Shown: positions 9,735-19,563, counted from the stretch's first letter. The stretch is 64,000 bases of DNA from Burkholderiaceae bacterium (GCA_019635275.1 JAHBZV010000002.1:1-64000); one strand, 5' to 3'. The notes: generated by a model not told the origin, from the letters alone. Translations and numbers: made by a program.

Positions 9735-10697
9735 TTCGCCGAACATCCGGCGATAGTCCGAAGCGAAGTGGCTCAGGTGCCAGAACCCCCAGCGGGCCGC
9801 GATGTCCTGCACTGAGCCGCACTGGCGGTCGGCCGCCTTCAGGGCACGACGAACGCCGTTCAGCCTCAGCGCCCGAAGGTAACTCACGGGATTCACGCGG
9901 AGCACCTCGCGGAAGCTGTACTGCAGAGTGCGCCGGCTGACCCCGAGGCAGCGGCACAGGTCCTCGATGGTGAGCGGGTCCTCGACGTGCAGCCGCATGT
10001 AGTCCTGGGCGCGGCTGACGATCGCATGACTGCGCGTCGGCGGTTCGCGGCCGACGCCGTCGCAGTCGGGCCCGATGACGTCGAGCACGCCCGCGAAGAT
10101 TGCATGGCCCAGCGCCTTCTGCATCGCGGCGTGCTGAAGCTTTTCCGGGTTGTGCGAGATCGACTCGAGGGCCATCAGCAGCAGCTTGCGGAATCGCTCG
10201 ACGCGCTCGGGCGGCGGGGACACCACCCGAACCCCGCGCAGCTCGCGCTCTATGTCGCGCCCCTCGATTTCGCGTGCGTAGCGGCCCAGGTCGTCCACCG
10301 GCATCGAGACCGCCACCAGGTCGAGTTTGGGCGGCGCGCGCAAGTCCAGTTCCTGGCCGTCGCGCAGAACGATGACCGACTGGCGACGAATTGGCCTGCC
10401 GCCGTGATAGCCCTCGACCTCGCTGGCCACCGGCACGCCGAACATGTACGCGCCCGCCCGCCCGCTCCCCGATTCGTGGACCACCTGGCTGGTGGCTTCG
10501 CGAAACAGCTGGATGCCACCGAACAGGACCTCGACGAGATTGCCTTCGAACGGCCCGGGCGTCAGCTGCTCATAGACCTGATCCCAGGCGCTCAACCGCG
10601 CTGCATGCTCGTCGACATCGCGCGAATGCAGCCGGGCGAATGAATACGGCGCGGCGCCCGCGCCGCGGACCGTCGACTGCCGTTCGATTGCGGTCAT
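9696..10697 (-). CDS. AraC-family transcriptional regulator, probable controller of the amine dehydrogenase operon
   Basis: This 333-residue protein has a C-terminal AraC/XylS DNA-binding domain (about residues 225-333) with both helix-turn-helix units: [20 protein letters not shown] and a [18 protein letters not shown] second unit. The N-terminal part is a sensor domain of unknown ligand. ATG at 10697 is preferred over a TTG at 10751. It is divergent from the aauB-like gene, with about 276 bases between the starts, so it is the obvious candidate activator. Its 3' end overlaps ttcA by 39 bases tail to tail. Confidence 0.88.
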   Translation of the reverse strand: MTAIERQSTVRGAGAAPYSFARLHSRDVDEHAARLSAWDQVYEQLTPGPFEGNLVEVLFGGIQLFREATSQVVHESGSGRAGAYMFGVPVASEVEGYHGGRPIRRQSVIVLRDGQELDLRAPPKLDLVAVSMPVDDLGRYAREIEGRDIERELRGVRVVSPPPERVERFRKLLLMALESISHNPEKLQHAAMQKALGHAIFAGVLDVIGPDCDGVGREPPTRSHAIVSRAQDYMRLHVEDPLTIEDLCRCLGVSRRTLQYSFREVLRVNPVSYLRALRLNGVRRALKAADRQCGSVQDIAARWGFWHLSHFASDYRRMFGELPSETLSRSAYT

Positions 10698-10858
10698 TGT
10701 CGTCCCCAGCGTTCGCTGCGCGAGTCGCAGCGGCCCCCGCGGCGTTTCCAACCGCCCGGGCAGACGGTCGAGTTAACACGAACGTCGGCCCGGTGGCAAT
10801 GATTCAGCCCCTTCCATCGGCCAATCCGTTGCAGTGACAACCATTTGGACAGAGAAAG

Positions 10859-10877
10859 ATGCACCAGAAAGGTGCAT
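10859..10877. promoter_or_regulatory. Inverted repeat in the AraC/aauB intergenic region, candidate operator
   Basis: The sequence ATGCACC-AGAAA-GGTGCAT is a perfect 7-base inverted repeat with a 5-base centre, about 97 bases before the aauB-like start. Its position in the divergent intergenic region fits a regulator site. A clean -35/-10 pair could not be assigned. Confidence 0.4.
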
Positions 10878-10973
10878 TTAGGGTTGCCGTTTTCGGCTAA
10901 CGCGACTGCGTCGGCGCAACCTAGAATTCCACGGGCAATTCGGCGAAGACCGGACCTGACGAGGAGATCGAAC

Positions 10974-12125
10974 GTGGCGAGTCGCAGGGGTGCCCGGCAC
11001 CTGGCAGGTTTGATTCTGGCCTTCGGCCTGACCGCAGCCGGAGCAGAATCGTTCCCCGAGAAACAAACTGTGACGGCGCTCGCACCGGCCGGACCGTACC
11101 GGGTCTACGTCTCCGACATCGCGGTCAACCACATGGTCGATGGGCGCCTGCACGTGGTCGACGTCGACACCGCCCGCTACGTCGGCGTGATCCCCACCGC
11201 GTTCGCCGGGCAATCGGTGCTCTCCCCGGACCGGCGCGAGATCTACGTCTCCACCACCTACTATTCGCGCCTGTCCCGGGGCACGCGTACCGAGGTGATC
11301 GACATCTGGGACAGTACGACGCTCACCCACAAGGGCGAGATCGTGATCCCCGATCGGCGCGCCCAGGCGCTGAACTACAAGGGTCTGATCACGGTTTCGG
11401 CCGACAGCCGCTGGCTGTTCGTGCAGAACGCCACCCCTGCGAGCACCGTCAGCGTCGTCGATCTGCGCGCGCGCAGGCTGGCCAGCGAGATCGCCACGCC
11501 CGGCTGCTGGCTCGCGCTTCCGGTGCGAAGCGCGCCGCAGCGCTTTGCCACGTTGTGCGGCGACGGGACGATCGAGACGATCACGATCGACGAGTCCGGC
11601 GCCCTGAAGTCGCAGTCACGCAGCGACCCCATCTTCGACGCCGACGGCGACCCGCTCTTCGTGCACGCCGAGGCGATCAACGACCGCCTCTTCTTCGTCT
11701 CCTATCTCGGGCAGGTCCATGAGGTCGACCTGTCGGAGGACAAGCCGCGGCTGCTGGCTCGCTGGCCGCTGGTCCAGGGTGCAGATGCGAAGAAGGCCTG
11801 GCGGCCCGGCGGCTACCAGCTGTTCGCCGTCCACGCGGCCAGCGGCCGGCTGTTCGTGGCCATGCACCCGGGAGGCGCCGAGGGATCACACAAGAACCCG
11901 GCCGCCGAGATCTGGGCGTTCGACATCGCCGCCCGCAAGCGCGTAGCCCGCATGCCCGGCCACAACGCGATCGCACTGGTCGCGGTGCCGGGCACGGCGC
12001 CCCGCCTGGTGGCGCTGGATGCCCTGAAGATGGGCCTGGTACTGATCGATGCCGGCGCGAAGCCGCGGGTCATCTCCCGGATCGACGGCGTGGCCGAGGC
12101 GGCCACCCAACTGGAACTGCACTGA
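10974..12125 (+). CDS. aauB: Aromatic amine dehydrogenase heavy (alpha) chain, AauB/MauB-like
   Basis: This 383-residue secreted subunit forms the seven-bladed beta-propeller of TTQ amine dehydrogenases, which oxidise primary amines to aldehydes and ammonia in the periplasm. The GTG start at 10974 has GAGGAG seven bases upstream and begins a signal peptide (ASRRGARHLAG to AGAES). Segments closely resembling the Alcaligenes faecalis AauB sequence, as remembered, include VGVIPTAFAGQ, YVSTTYYSRLSRG, QALNYKGL, VQNATPASTVSVVD and PAAEIWAFD. The resemblance is clearly closer to AauB than to methylamine-type MauB. It is followed by mauE, mauD and the light chain in the aauBEDA order, with overlapping stops and starts. 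The true amine substrate is not readable from sequence. Confidence 0.9.
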   Translation: MASRRGARHLAGLILAFGLTAAGAESFPEKQTVTALAPAGPYRVYVSDIAVNHMVDGRLHVVDVDTARYVGVIPTAFAGQSVLSPDRREIYVSTTYYSRLSRGTRTEVIDIWDSTTLTHKGEIVIPDRRAQALNYKGLITVSADSRWLFVQNATPASTVSVVDLRARRLASEIATPGCWLALPVRSAPQRFATLCGDGTIETITIDESGALKSQSRSDPIFDADGDPLFVHAEAINDRLFFVSYLGQVHEVDLSEDKPRLLARWPLVQGADAKKAWRPGGYQLFAVHAASGRLFVAMHPGGAEGSHKNPAAEIWAFDIAARKRVARMPGHNAIALVAVPGTAPRLVALDALKMGLVLIDAGAKPRVISRIDGVAEAATQLELH

Positions 12126-12676
12126 TGCCGGCCCTCGCGACCGACCCCGTGCTCGGGCACGCCGCGGCAGCGGCCCTGGCAATCGTCCTGCTCGCTGGCG
12201 CCTGGCACAAGTTCGTCGACCTGGACTCGTTCGGCCTGGCAGTCGAGCGTTACCGCCTGCTCGCCCCGGCAGCCGCACGCGCGACCGCCCTGTCACTGCC
12301 GCCGCTCGAGGCGTTCGCCGGGCTCCTGCTGCTGCATCCGGCCTCGCGCGGGGCCGGGGCGGCGCTCGCTGCCGCGGTCTTGTTGCTGGTCACCGGGGCG
12401 GTCGTGATCAATTTGATGCGCGGCCGCCGCGACATCGACTGCGGATGCGGCGCACCGGGCTCGGCGCAGCGCCTGTCGTGGATCCTCGTCGCGCGCAATG
12501 CCGCCCTGCTCGGGATGTGCGCGCTCGCGGTCGCCCCGATGTCGCCGCGCGAGCTGGTCTGGCTCGACGGATTCACGACCGCGTTCTCCGCGCTGGCGCT
12601 CTGGGCGGTCTACGGCGCCGTCAACGAACTGTTCTCCGACCCGCAACGATTCAACGCCTCACGGACCGAATCATGA
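12125..12676 (+). CDS. mauE: MauE-type membrane protein for amine dehydrogenase light-chain maturation
   Basis: This 183-residue integral membrane protein with about five hydrophobic helices carries a DIDCGCGAPG cysteine motif near residue 102. That motif is characteristic of MauE/DoxX-related proteins needed for export or disulfide formation of the multi-disulfide TTQ light chain. The ATG shares one base with the aauB stop (TGATG), and its end overlaps mauD (ATGA). Position between heavy chain and mauD is as in mau and aau operons. Confidence 0.88.
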   Translation: MPALATDPVLGHAAAAALAIVLLAGAWHKFVDLDSFGLAVERYRLLAPAAARATALSLPPLEAFAGLLLLHPASRGAGAALAAAVLLLVTGAVVINLMRGRRDIDCGCGAPGSAQRLSWILVARNAALLGMCALAVAPMSPRELVWLDGFTTAFSALALWAVYGAVNELFSDPQRFNASRTES

Positions 12677-13272
12677 CCGAAGCCCTCGTCGTATCGAACA
12701 TCGTCCTGTGGGTCGCCGTGCTCGCGCTGCTGGGCACGGTATTCGCGCTGGCCCGCCAGATCGGCGTGTTGTACGAGCGCATCGCGCCGATGGGCGCGCT
12801 GATGCTCGACAGCGGCCCGAAGGTGGGCGAAGCCGCGCCTGCGCTGGACCTGGTCACCCTCGACGGCCGGCCGTTCCAGACCGGCGGCGCGCGCCCGAAG
12901 AGCCTGCTGCTGTTCTTCCTCTCGCCCACCTGCCCGGTGTGCAAGAAGCTGCTGCCGATCCTGCAGCGCGTCGCGGTCGACGAAGAGCGGTGGCTCGAAC
13001 TCGCGTTCGCCAGCGACGGCGACCCCGAAGAGCACACGGCGTTTCGCGCCCGCGTCGGACTGCAGGGCCATCCGTACGTGCTCTCTGCAGACCTCGGTAT
13101 GGCCTACCGGATCGGCAAGTTGCCGTACGCGGTGCTCGTCGACGAGTCCGGCAGGGTCCGCGCCAAAGGCCTGGTCAACTCGCGCGAGCAGATCGAAAGC
13201 CTGTTCACCGCCCGCGACCTCGGCGTCGCGTCGGTCCAGGAGTACCTCGGCATGGAGGCGCGCGGCGCATGA
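12673..13272 (+). CDS. mauD: MauD thioredoxin-like methylamine/aromatic amine dehydrogenase accessory protein
   Basis: This 199-residue protein has an N-terminal membrane anchor (about residues 7-27) and a periplasmic thioredoxin fold with the CPVCKK active-site motif near residue 95, the same CPVC motif as MauD. It is thought to form or isomerise the six disulfides of the TTQ light chain; without it the light chain is degraded in Paracoccus. Start and stop both overlap neighbours by four bases, so the set is translationally coupled. Confidence 0.92.
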   Translation: MTEALVVSNIVLWVAVLALLGTVFALARQIGVLYERIAPMGALMLDSGPKVGEAAPALDLVTLDGRPFQTGGARPKSLLLFFLSPTCPVCKKLLPILQRVAVDEERWLELAFASDGDPEEHTAFRARVGLQGHPYVLSADLGMAYRIGKLPYAVLVDESGRVRAKGLVNSREQIESLFTARDLGVASVQEYLGMEARGA

Positions 13273-13799
13273 AATGGCTCGACGACGCATTCGAACGCTC
13301 GACCCGCGCAGCGGCGCAGCGCACCTCGCGGCGCAGCGCGCTGGCGCGCGCCGGACGCTTCCTGGTGGGCGCGGCGCTCGCCCTGCCGGTGCTCCCGTTC
13401 GACCGGACTTCACACGCAGCCGGCGGCCACGGCGGCGGCGGCAAGTCGAAGGGCCCCGACGACCAGCAGTGCGATTACTGGCGCTATTGCGCAGTCGATG
13501 GCTTCCTCTGCTCGTGCTGCGGCGGAACCGTGAACAGTTGTCCGCCCGGCACCGAACCGTCGAAGGTCTCGTGGATCGGCACCTGCCGCAACCCGGCCGA
13601 CGGCAAGGACTACCTGATCAGCTACTACGACTGCTGCGGCAAGGCCGCGTGCGGGCGCTGCCTGTGCAACACGAACCTCGGCGAGCGGCCGGCCTACCGG
13701 ATCACGCTGCACAACGACATCAACTGGTGCATGGGAAGCACCAGCACGATGTTCCACTGCACGGCCTCGCTCGTGGTCGGCATCGCGGACAAGAAGTGA
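13269..13799 (+). CDS. aauA: TTQ amine dehydrogenase light (beta) chain, AauA/MauA-like
   Basis: This 176-residue catalytic subunit carries the tryptophan-tryptophylquinone cofactor. A twin-arginine leader is visible (TSRRSALARAGRFLVG, residues 19-34). The mature part has 14 cysteines, enough for the six disulfides of the family, in the pattern CDYWRYC, LCSCCGG, DCCGK, CGRCLC. The two tryptophans that cross-link to TTQ are present as W102 (VSWIGTC) and W153 (INWCMG). TTQ formation needs oxygen insertion by a MauG-type di-heme enzyme; no mauG lies next to this gene, but two MauG-like genes lie 9 kb downstream in the same gene run. Confidence 0.94.
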   Translation: MKWLDDAFERSTRAAAQRTSRRSALARAGRFLVGAALALPVLPFDRTSHAAGGHGGGGKSKGPDDQQCDYWRYCAVDGFLCSCCGGTVNSCPPGTEPSKVSWIGTCRNPADGKDYLISYYDCCGKAACGRCLCNTNLGERPAYRITLHNDINWCMGSTSTMFHCTASLVVGIADKK

Positions 13800-13815
13800 C
13801 ACCACAGGAGACGAC

Positions 13816-15180
13816 ATGAAGGGGTGGGAGAAACTCTCGGCAGCCGTCGCGCTCGCCGTTGCCTGGGGTTCGGCGGGCGCCGGCGTGAGCGAACAGGAAG
13901 CCGCGCGGCTGGGCAAGGAGCTCACTCCGGTCGGCGCCGAAAGGGCCGGCAACAAGGACGGCACGATTCCGGCCTGGACCGGGGGCGTCACCAAGCCGCC
14001 GGCGGGGTGGAAGGTCGGCAACCCGCGCATCGACCCGTACAAGGACGACAAGGTCCTGTTCTCGATCGACGCGTCGAACGTCGACAAGTACAAGGACCGC
14101 CTGTCCGAGGGGCAGCAGACGCTGATCCGCACGCTCAAGGGCTACCGGATGGACGTCTATCCGACGCGGCGTTCGTGCGGATATGCCGATGCAGTGTACG
14201 AGCGCAGCGCGCAGAACGCCCGCGTGGCCCGGCTCGCCGAAGGGGGCTGGCAGCTCGAGAACGCAGTCGGCGGCGGCGTGCTGTTCCCGATCCCGAAGAA
14301 CGGCGCCGAAGCGGTCTGGAACCACAAGCTTCGGTACCAGGGCGAGGGACGCATCGAGCACTACTCGACGCTGTTCTCGAACAAGAGCGGGAACTTCTCG
14401 CAACTGGCGCAGAACCAGTGGCTCATCTACCCGCTCCACGAGGCGTCCACCAAGAGTTTCGACGACGTGAAGAAGTCGGAAGCCAAGATCCTCAATGAAG
14501 TCGTGGCGCCAGCCGCGCGCGCCGGCGAGATGATCCTGGTTCACTGGTTCATGGACCGCGGCTCCGATGCGTGGCTGTACTTCCCGGGGCAGCGTCGCGT
14601 GCGCCGCGCGCCCTCGTTCGCCTACGACAACCCGGTGCCCGGCTACGAGAACCTCGAGACGGTCGACCAGTACCCCATGTACGCGGGCGCGATGGACCGC
14701 TACGACTGGAAGCTGGTCGGCAAGAAGGAGTTGTACATCCCGTACAACAACTGGAAGCTGATCGACAAGAGCCGCAAGTACAAGGACATCTACCTGCCCG
14801 AGTACGTCAACCGCGACCTGATGCGCTACGAGCTGCACCGCGTCTGGGTCATCGAGGCGACGCTGAAAGAGGGCATGCGGCACATCTTCCCGCGCCGGGT
14901 GATGTACATCGACGAGGACAGCTGGACGCTGATCCTCACCGACCTCTACGACGCGCAGGGCAAGATCTGGCGCGTCCAGGAGGCGAGCCTCTGGGTCGCG
15001 CCCGAGATTCCGGCCTGCGTGAGTCAGGAATTCGTCGGCTACGACCTCAACGTCGGCCGCTACATCGCCGAGACGGCGACGCAGGAGCATCCGCCCACCG
15101 ACTGGCTCGCCGGCCGTGAGGGGCGCATCAACCCGAACATGTTCAGCCCCGACGAGCTGCGCCGGCGCGGCGAGCGCTGA
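13816..15180 (+). CDS. DUF1329 periplasmic lipoprotein-carrier-like protein
   Basis: This 454-residue protein has a signal peptide (to about residue 23) and the DUF1329 sequence pattern: ELTPVGAERAGNKDGTIPAW near the start, then YDNPVPGYENLETVDQYPMY and YIPYNNWKL. The family has a LolB/LolA-like fold and usually sits beside DUF1302 porins and RND permeases, as here. AGGAG at 13806-13810 lies five bases before the ATG. It follows the light chain by 16 bases, so it appears to belong to the amine operon. It may shuttle a hydrophobic molecule between membranes. Confidence 0.88.
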   Translation: MKGWEKLSAAVALAVAWGSAGAGVSEQEAARLGKELTPVGAERAGNKDGTIPAWTGGVTKPPAGWKVGNPRIDPYKDDKVLFSIDASNVDKYKDRLSEGQQTLIRTLKGYRMDVYPTRRSCGYADAVYERSAQNARVARLAEGGWQLENAVGGGVLFPIPKNGAEAVWNHKLRYQGEGRIEHYSTLFSNKSGNFSQLAQNQWLIYPLHEASTKSFDDVKKSEAKILNEVVAPAARAGEMILVHWFMDRGSDAWLYFPGQRRVRRAPSFAYDNPVPGYENLETVDQYPMYAGAMDRYDWKLVGKKELYIPYNNWKLIDKSRKYKDIYLPEYVNRDLMRYELHRVWVIEATLKEGMRHIFPRRVMYIDEDSWTLILTDLYDAQGKIWRVQEASLWVAPEIPACVSQEFVGYDLNVGRYIAETATQEHPPTDWLAGREGRINPNMFSPDELRRRGER

Positions 15181-15261
15181 GGGCGCGGCCATCGGCATCC
15201 GATTCGAAACGCGCCGGGCTTCGGGCCCGGTGCAACAACGACAACCAGGAGGAACGGGACC

Positions 15262-17094
15262 ATGACCAGCAGCATCGGCAGCACGGGGGTAGCGCGGGCG
15301 GTCGCAGGCGCGCTCGCCCTCGTGGCGACAGGAGCGATCGCCCCGCCGGCGCACGCCTTCAAGTTCGGCAATGAATCGGTCTCTGGAAACTTCGACTCGA
15401 CGATCTCGTTCGGGTTCATCAAGCGCCTGCAGGGCACGAGTCGCAGCATCATCGGCAACGACAACGGCGGCAACGTTCCGACCACGAGCGAGCTGGAATC
15501 GCGGGTGAACGCCTATTACGGCGGAGGCGCGATCGCCAATCCCGACTTCAACTTCCTGCAGGCCGACGACGGCAACCTGAACTACAAGAAGGGCGACATC
15601 GTCTCCGCGGCGCTCAAGGGCACGCACGAACTGGTGCTGCATGGGCCGGGCGGCCTGAGCGGCATGTTGCGGGCGACCTGGTTCAAGGACTGGAAGACCG
15701 ACGACACCGACCGCACGCCGCTCGATCCCGCGTCGCGCGCGGTGGCGGTCGACAAATGGACCTGGCTCGACGCCTGGGTCGCGAAGGAGTTCGAGATTGC
15801 CGGTCGCCCGGCGAAGGTCAAGGTCGGCAATCAGGTGATCAGCTGGGGCGAGGATGTCTTCATCTACGGTGGCGTCAACGTCACCAACGCGATCAACCTG
15901 CAGAACGCTCACGTACCCGGCACGCAGCTCAAGGAGATCTTCAAGCCCGCTCCGATGATCTCGCTGAACGCCAACATTGCCGAGGGCCTGAGCGTCGAGG
16001 GGTACTACCAGTTCCGCTGGAACGCGTTCACCTTCGACCCGGTGGGCACCTTCTTCTCGGTGACCGACGTGATCGGCAAGGGAGGACGCAACGCGTTCAT
16101 CAACTCCACGCTGCTCGGCCTTCCGCCCGGGACGGTCGGAGACATCGGGACGATCAACCCGACCACCGGCCAGCCGTTCACGCTCGCGGAGCTGGCGGCG
16201 GGCACCGCGACGGTGCCGGTCGCCGGCGTCGCGTTGCCGACGCTCGTCTACCCGATGGCGACCAGGGAACCGAAGGACTCGGGCCAGTTCGGCCTGGCCA
16301 CCCGATGGTTGCCGGCCGACTCCGAGACCGAGTACGGCCTTTACTGGATCCGCTACCACGACAAGCTGCCCTTCGTCGGGTTCAACTTCGACCCCGGCCG
16401 CCACACGACCAACGTCGCCGGCCTCGCCTACTACGTCGACTACGGCGAGAGCCGCAACGTCTTCGGCGTATCGGCGAACACACGGGTCGGCACCTGGGCG
16501 GTCGGCGCCGAGCTTTCGTACCGGCCCAAGGACAGCGTCGGCATCGACACGACTGTGCCCGCGAGCGGCAAGTACTCGGTGTTCGATTACGTGGGCAAGA
16601 CCACCCGCGGCTTCGTCGAAGAGCGCAAGTGGCAGGCCCACCTGACGGGCTTCAAGCTGATGGCGCCGGCCGACCTCGGCGGCCTGATCGGCAGGCTCGG
16701 CGCCGAAGAGGGCTATTTCCTCGGCGAGGTCGCCGTCGCGCACTACCCCGGGCTCGACCGCTCCGGTCGCATCCCGTACCTGCTGACCGACTATTCGCTT
16801 CCCGATCGAACGTCGGCCGGCATGGTGATCTCCACCGGACTCACCTACGCGAACGTCGGCGACAGCGGCTGGAACATGATGCCGCAGCTCGACGTGGCCT
16901 GGGACTTCCACGGCACCTCGCCGAACGCGGTGCCGTTCGTGGAAGGCCGCAAGGCGGCAACTCTGTCGCTCAACTTCAACCGCTCCGACAAGTGGAAGGC
17001 CGGGATCGGCTACACCCGCTTCTGGGGCGGCGGCGGTAACAACCTGATGAGGGATCGTGACTTCCTGTCGGTGATCACCTCCGTGTCGTTCTGA
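15262..17094 (+). CDS. DUF1302 outer-membrane beta-barrel protein
   Basis: This 610-residue secreted protein has a signal peptide ending at AHAF (about residue 33), alternating hydrophobic/polar strands, and a C-terminus ending in phenylalanine (VITSVSF), the usual outer-membrane barrel signature. NFDSTISFGFIKRLQG and VKVGNQVISWGEDVF are recognisable DUF1302 elements. GGAGG precedes the ATG. The constant pairing with DUF1329 and an MMPL permease suggests an outer-membrane channel for a hydrophobic compound. Confidence 0.88.
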   Translation: MTSSIGSTGVARAVAGALALVATGAIAPPAHAFKFGNESVSGNFDSTISFGFIKRLQGTSRSIIGNDNGGNVPTTSELESRVNAYYGGGAIANPDFNFLQADDGNLNYKKGDIVSAALKGTHELVLHGPGGLSGMLRATWFKDWKTDDTDRTPLDPASRAVAVDKWTWLDAWVAKEFEIAGRPAKVKVGNQVISWGEDVFIYGGVNVTNAINLQNAHVPGTQLKEIFKPAPMISLNANIAEGLSVEGYYQFRWNAFTFDPVGTFFSVTDVIGKGGRNAFINSTLLGLPPGTVGDIGTINPTTGQPFTLAELAAGTATVPVAGVALPTLVYPMATREPKDSGQFGLATRWLPADSETEYGLYWIRYHDKLPFVGFNFDPGRHTTNVAGLAYYVDYGESRNVFGVSANTRVGTWAVGAELSYRPKDSVGIDTTVPASGKYSVFDYVGKTTRGFVEERKWQAHLTGFKLMAPADLGGLIGRLGAEEGYFLGEVAVAHYPGLDRSGRIPYLLTDYSLPDRTSAGMVISTGLTYANVGDSGWNMMPQLDVAWDFHGTSPNAVPFVEGRKAATLSLNFNRSDKWKAGIGYTRFWGGGGNNLMRDRDFLSVITSVSF

Positions 17095-17179
17095 AGCCCG
17101 CGCGCGGCGGGCCGCCCAGCCAGCCGCCGCGCCCCACCGCGCCTGCATCGTCCGCGGCCACCGGACCCCTTCCTCGTTC

Positions 17180-19540
17180 ATGATCGCGAACTTCGTCGAC
17201 CGCCTGGAGCGCCTGATATTCGGCCATCGCGGCATCCTGCTCGTGCTGCTCGGCCTGCTCACCGCGGTCATGGCGCTTTTCGCGAGCCAGTTGCGCATGG
17301 ACGCTGGCTTCGACAAGCAGCTTCCCCAGGACCACGAATACGTCCGCACGTTCTTCCAGTACCGCGAGCAGGTGTTCGGCGCCAACCGCGTGATCGTGGT
17401 GGTCCGCGCGCGCAACGGCGAGATCTGGAGTGCGCCGGGCCTGCGGCGGCTCTACGACGTCACGCAGTCGGTGATGTTCCTGCCGGGGATCGACCGGCGC
17501 ACGGTGACCTCGCTGTGGACCCCGAACACGCGGGTGCTCGGCGTGACCGAAGAGGGCTTCAAAGCCGAGGACGTCATCGGCGGCGACATCACGCCCGATC
17601 GGCTCGATCCGGGCCGCATCGAGCGGATCCGCGCCAATTCGCTGGCGGGGGGCTACATCGGCACGCTGGTCTCCACCGACAACGCCGCTGCAATGGTCGT
17701 CGCCGACCTGCTCGAGACCGACCCGGCCACCGGCAAGCGCCTCGACTACCTCGACTTCGCGCGGCGCATCGAGGAAGAGGTGCGCGGCCGGCACGAGGAT
17801 GCGTCGTTCGAAGTGCAGATCATCGGCTTTGCGAAGCAGATCGGCGACATCGCCGACGGCGCCCGCAGCGTTGTCGAATTCTTCACGCTGGCGTTCGTGC
17901 TCACCGCGCTGTCGGTGTGGCTCTACTGCCGATCGGTCGCGCTCACCGCGATCACGCTGCTTTCCTCGCTGGTGTCGGTGGTCTGGCAGTTCGGCACGCT
18001 GCGGCTGCTCGGCTACGGACTCGATCCCCTTGCGGTACTGGTTCCCTTCCTGGTGTTCGCGATCGGCGTTTCGCACGGCGTGCAGCAGATCAACTTCGTG
18101 GTCAAGGGCGTGTGCGCCGGCGCCGACAGCATGACGGCGGCGCGGCGCGCCTTCAGCGGGCTGCTGGTGCCGGGCTCGATGGCGCTGGTGACCGCATTCG
18201 TCGGCTTTGCCACGCTGACGCTAATCCCGATCCCGATGATCCGCGAGCTCGGGATTACCGCGTCGATCGGCGTGGCGTACAAGATCGTGACGAACCTGGT
18301 GATGCTGCCGGTGTGCGCCTCGTTCCTGCGCTTCGACGACGCCTACGTCGCGCGGCTCACGCGGCTGCGCGCGGCGCGCGAGAAGGCGATGGCGGTCCTC
18401 GGACGGGTCGCCGAGACGCGCAACGCGGCGATCGGCACGCTGGTCTGCGCGGCACTGTTCGCGGTGGCTTTCGTGCAGAGCCAGGGTCGACACGTCGGGC
18501 ACCTCGCCTCGGGCGCGCCCGAGCTGCGCCCCGATTCGCGCTATAACCTCGACGCGGCGTCGATCGTCGGCAGTTTCGACCTCGGCCTCGACGTGCTCAC
18601 CGTGGTCTTCGAGACGCCGGACGATGGCTGCTACCGGCTCGACGTGATGGCCCACGTCGACCAGTTCGCCTGGCACATGCAGAACGTTCCGGGGGTGATC
18701 TCGGTCGCCTCGGTCGCACAGCTCGCCAAGCAGGCCTACTCGGGCACCAACGAGGGCCACCCGAAGTGGACCGCACTCGCGGCCGACGAGCGCTCGCTGG
18801 CGAACTCGGTGGGGCTGATCCCCGAAGGGACCGGACTGTTCAACCCCGGCTGCACCGTGCTGCCGGTCAACGTCTACCTCACCGACCACAAGGCGTCGAC
18901 GGTCAAGCAGGTCATTGCGGCCGTTCGCGAGTTCCGCGACAGGGAGAAGCTCGACGGCGTGAACCTTCGCCTCGCGAGCGGCAACGTGGGTGTGCAGGCG
19001 GCGACGAACGAGGTGCTCGAGACAACCGAGCTGCCGATGATGCTCTGGGTCTACGCGACGATCGTGGCGCTGGTCTTCTTCACCTACCGTGACTGGCGCG
19101 CAATGATCGCCTGCTGCCTGCCGCTCACGCTGGCGACCTTCCTCGGCTACTGGTTCATGAAGGCGCTCGACATCGGGCTGACGGTGGCGACGCTGCCGGT
19201 AATGGTGCTGGCGGTAGGCATCGGCGTCGACTACGCGTTCTACATCTACAACCGACTGCAGCTGCACCTTTCGCAGGGCGCGGACATCGTGGTCGCGTTC
19301 AAGCAGGCGCTGATGGAGACCGGCAACGCGACGATCTTCACCGCGATCACGCTGTCGGTGGGGGTGGCCACCTGGTCGTTCTCCGACCTGAAGTTCCAGG
19401 CGGACATGGGGATGCTGCTCACGTTCATGTTCATGGTGAACATGCTGATGGCGATCACGCTGCTGCCGTCGCTCGCGGTGATGATCGACGCGCTGGTTCC
19501 CCGGAGGCGTCCGGTGCGCTCGCCGTTCCTCGTCCACTGA
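17180..19540 (+). CDS. MMPL/RND-family inner-membrane transporter
   Basis: This 786-residue protein has two repeats of one plus five membrane helices with large periplasmic loops, as in the MMPL/HpnN branch of RND proteins. The second half has FLGYWFMKALDIGLTVATLP and VLAVGIGVDYAFYIYNRLQ, where the in-membrane Asp of the proton relay (GIGVDYAFY) is present. The first half has the equivalent FAIGVSHGVQQINF with no Asp there. With DUF1329 and DUF1302 it forms a likely three-layer export or uptake route for lipid-like substrate or product. Confidence 0.9.
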   Translation: MIANFVDRLERLIFGHRGILLVLLGLLTAVMALFASQLRMDAGFDKQLPQDHEYVRTFFQYREQVFGANRVIVVVRARNGEIWSAPGLRRLYDVTQSVMFLPGIDRRTVTSLWTPNTRVLGVTEEGFKAEDVIGGDITPDRLDPGRIERIRANSLAGGYIGTLVSTDNAAAMVVADLLETDPATGKRLDYLDFARRIEEEVRGRHEDASFEVQIIGFAKQIGDIADGARSVVEFFTLAFVLTALSVWLYCRSVALTAITLLSSLVSVVWQFGTLRLLGYGLDPLAVLVPFLVFAIGVSHGVQQINFVVKGVCAGADSMTAARRAFSGLLVPGSMALVTAFVGFATLTLIPIPMIRELGITASIGVAYKIVTNLVMLPVCASFLRFDDAYVARLTRLRAAREKAMAVLGRVAETRNAAIGTLVCAALFAVAFVQSQGRHVGHLASGAPELRPDSRYNLDAASIVGSFDLGLDVLTVVFETPDDGCYRLDVMAHVDQFAWHMQNVPGVISVASVAQLAKQAYSGTNEGHPKWTALAADERSLANSVGLIPEGTGLFNPGCTVLPVNVYLTDHKASTVKQVIAAVREFRDREKLDGVNLRLASGNVGVQAATNEVLETTELPMMLWVYATIVALVFFTYRDWRAMIACCLPLTLATFLGYWFMKALDIGLTVATLPVMVLAVGIGVDYAFYIYNRLQLHLSQGADIVVAFKQALMETGNATIFTAITLSVGVATWSFSDLKFQADMGMLLTFMFMVNMLMAITLLPSLAVMIDALVPRRRPVRSPFLVH

Positions 19541-19563
19541 ATCCTTCACCGATCGGGAGCCCT

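Noticed and set aside
13720..17415. 1231-codon antisense open frame opposite DUF1329 and DUF1302
   Set aside because: High-GC antisense artefact; the plus-strand genes have signal peptides, ribosome sites and family motifs, while this frame has none.
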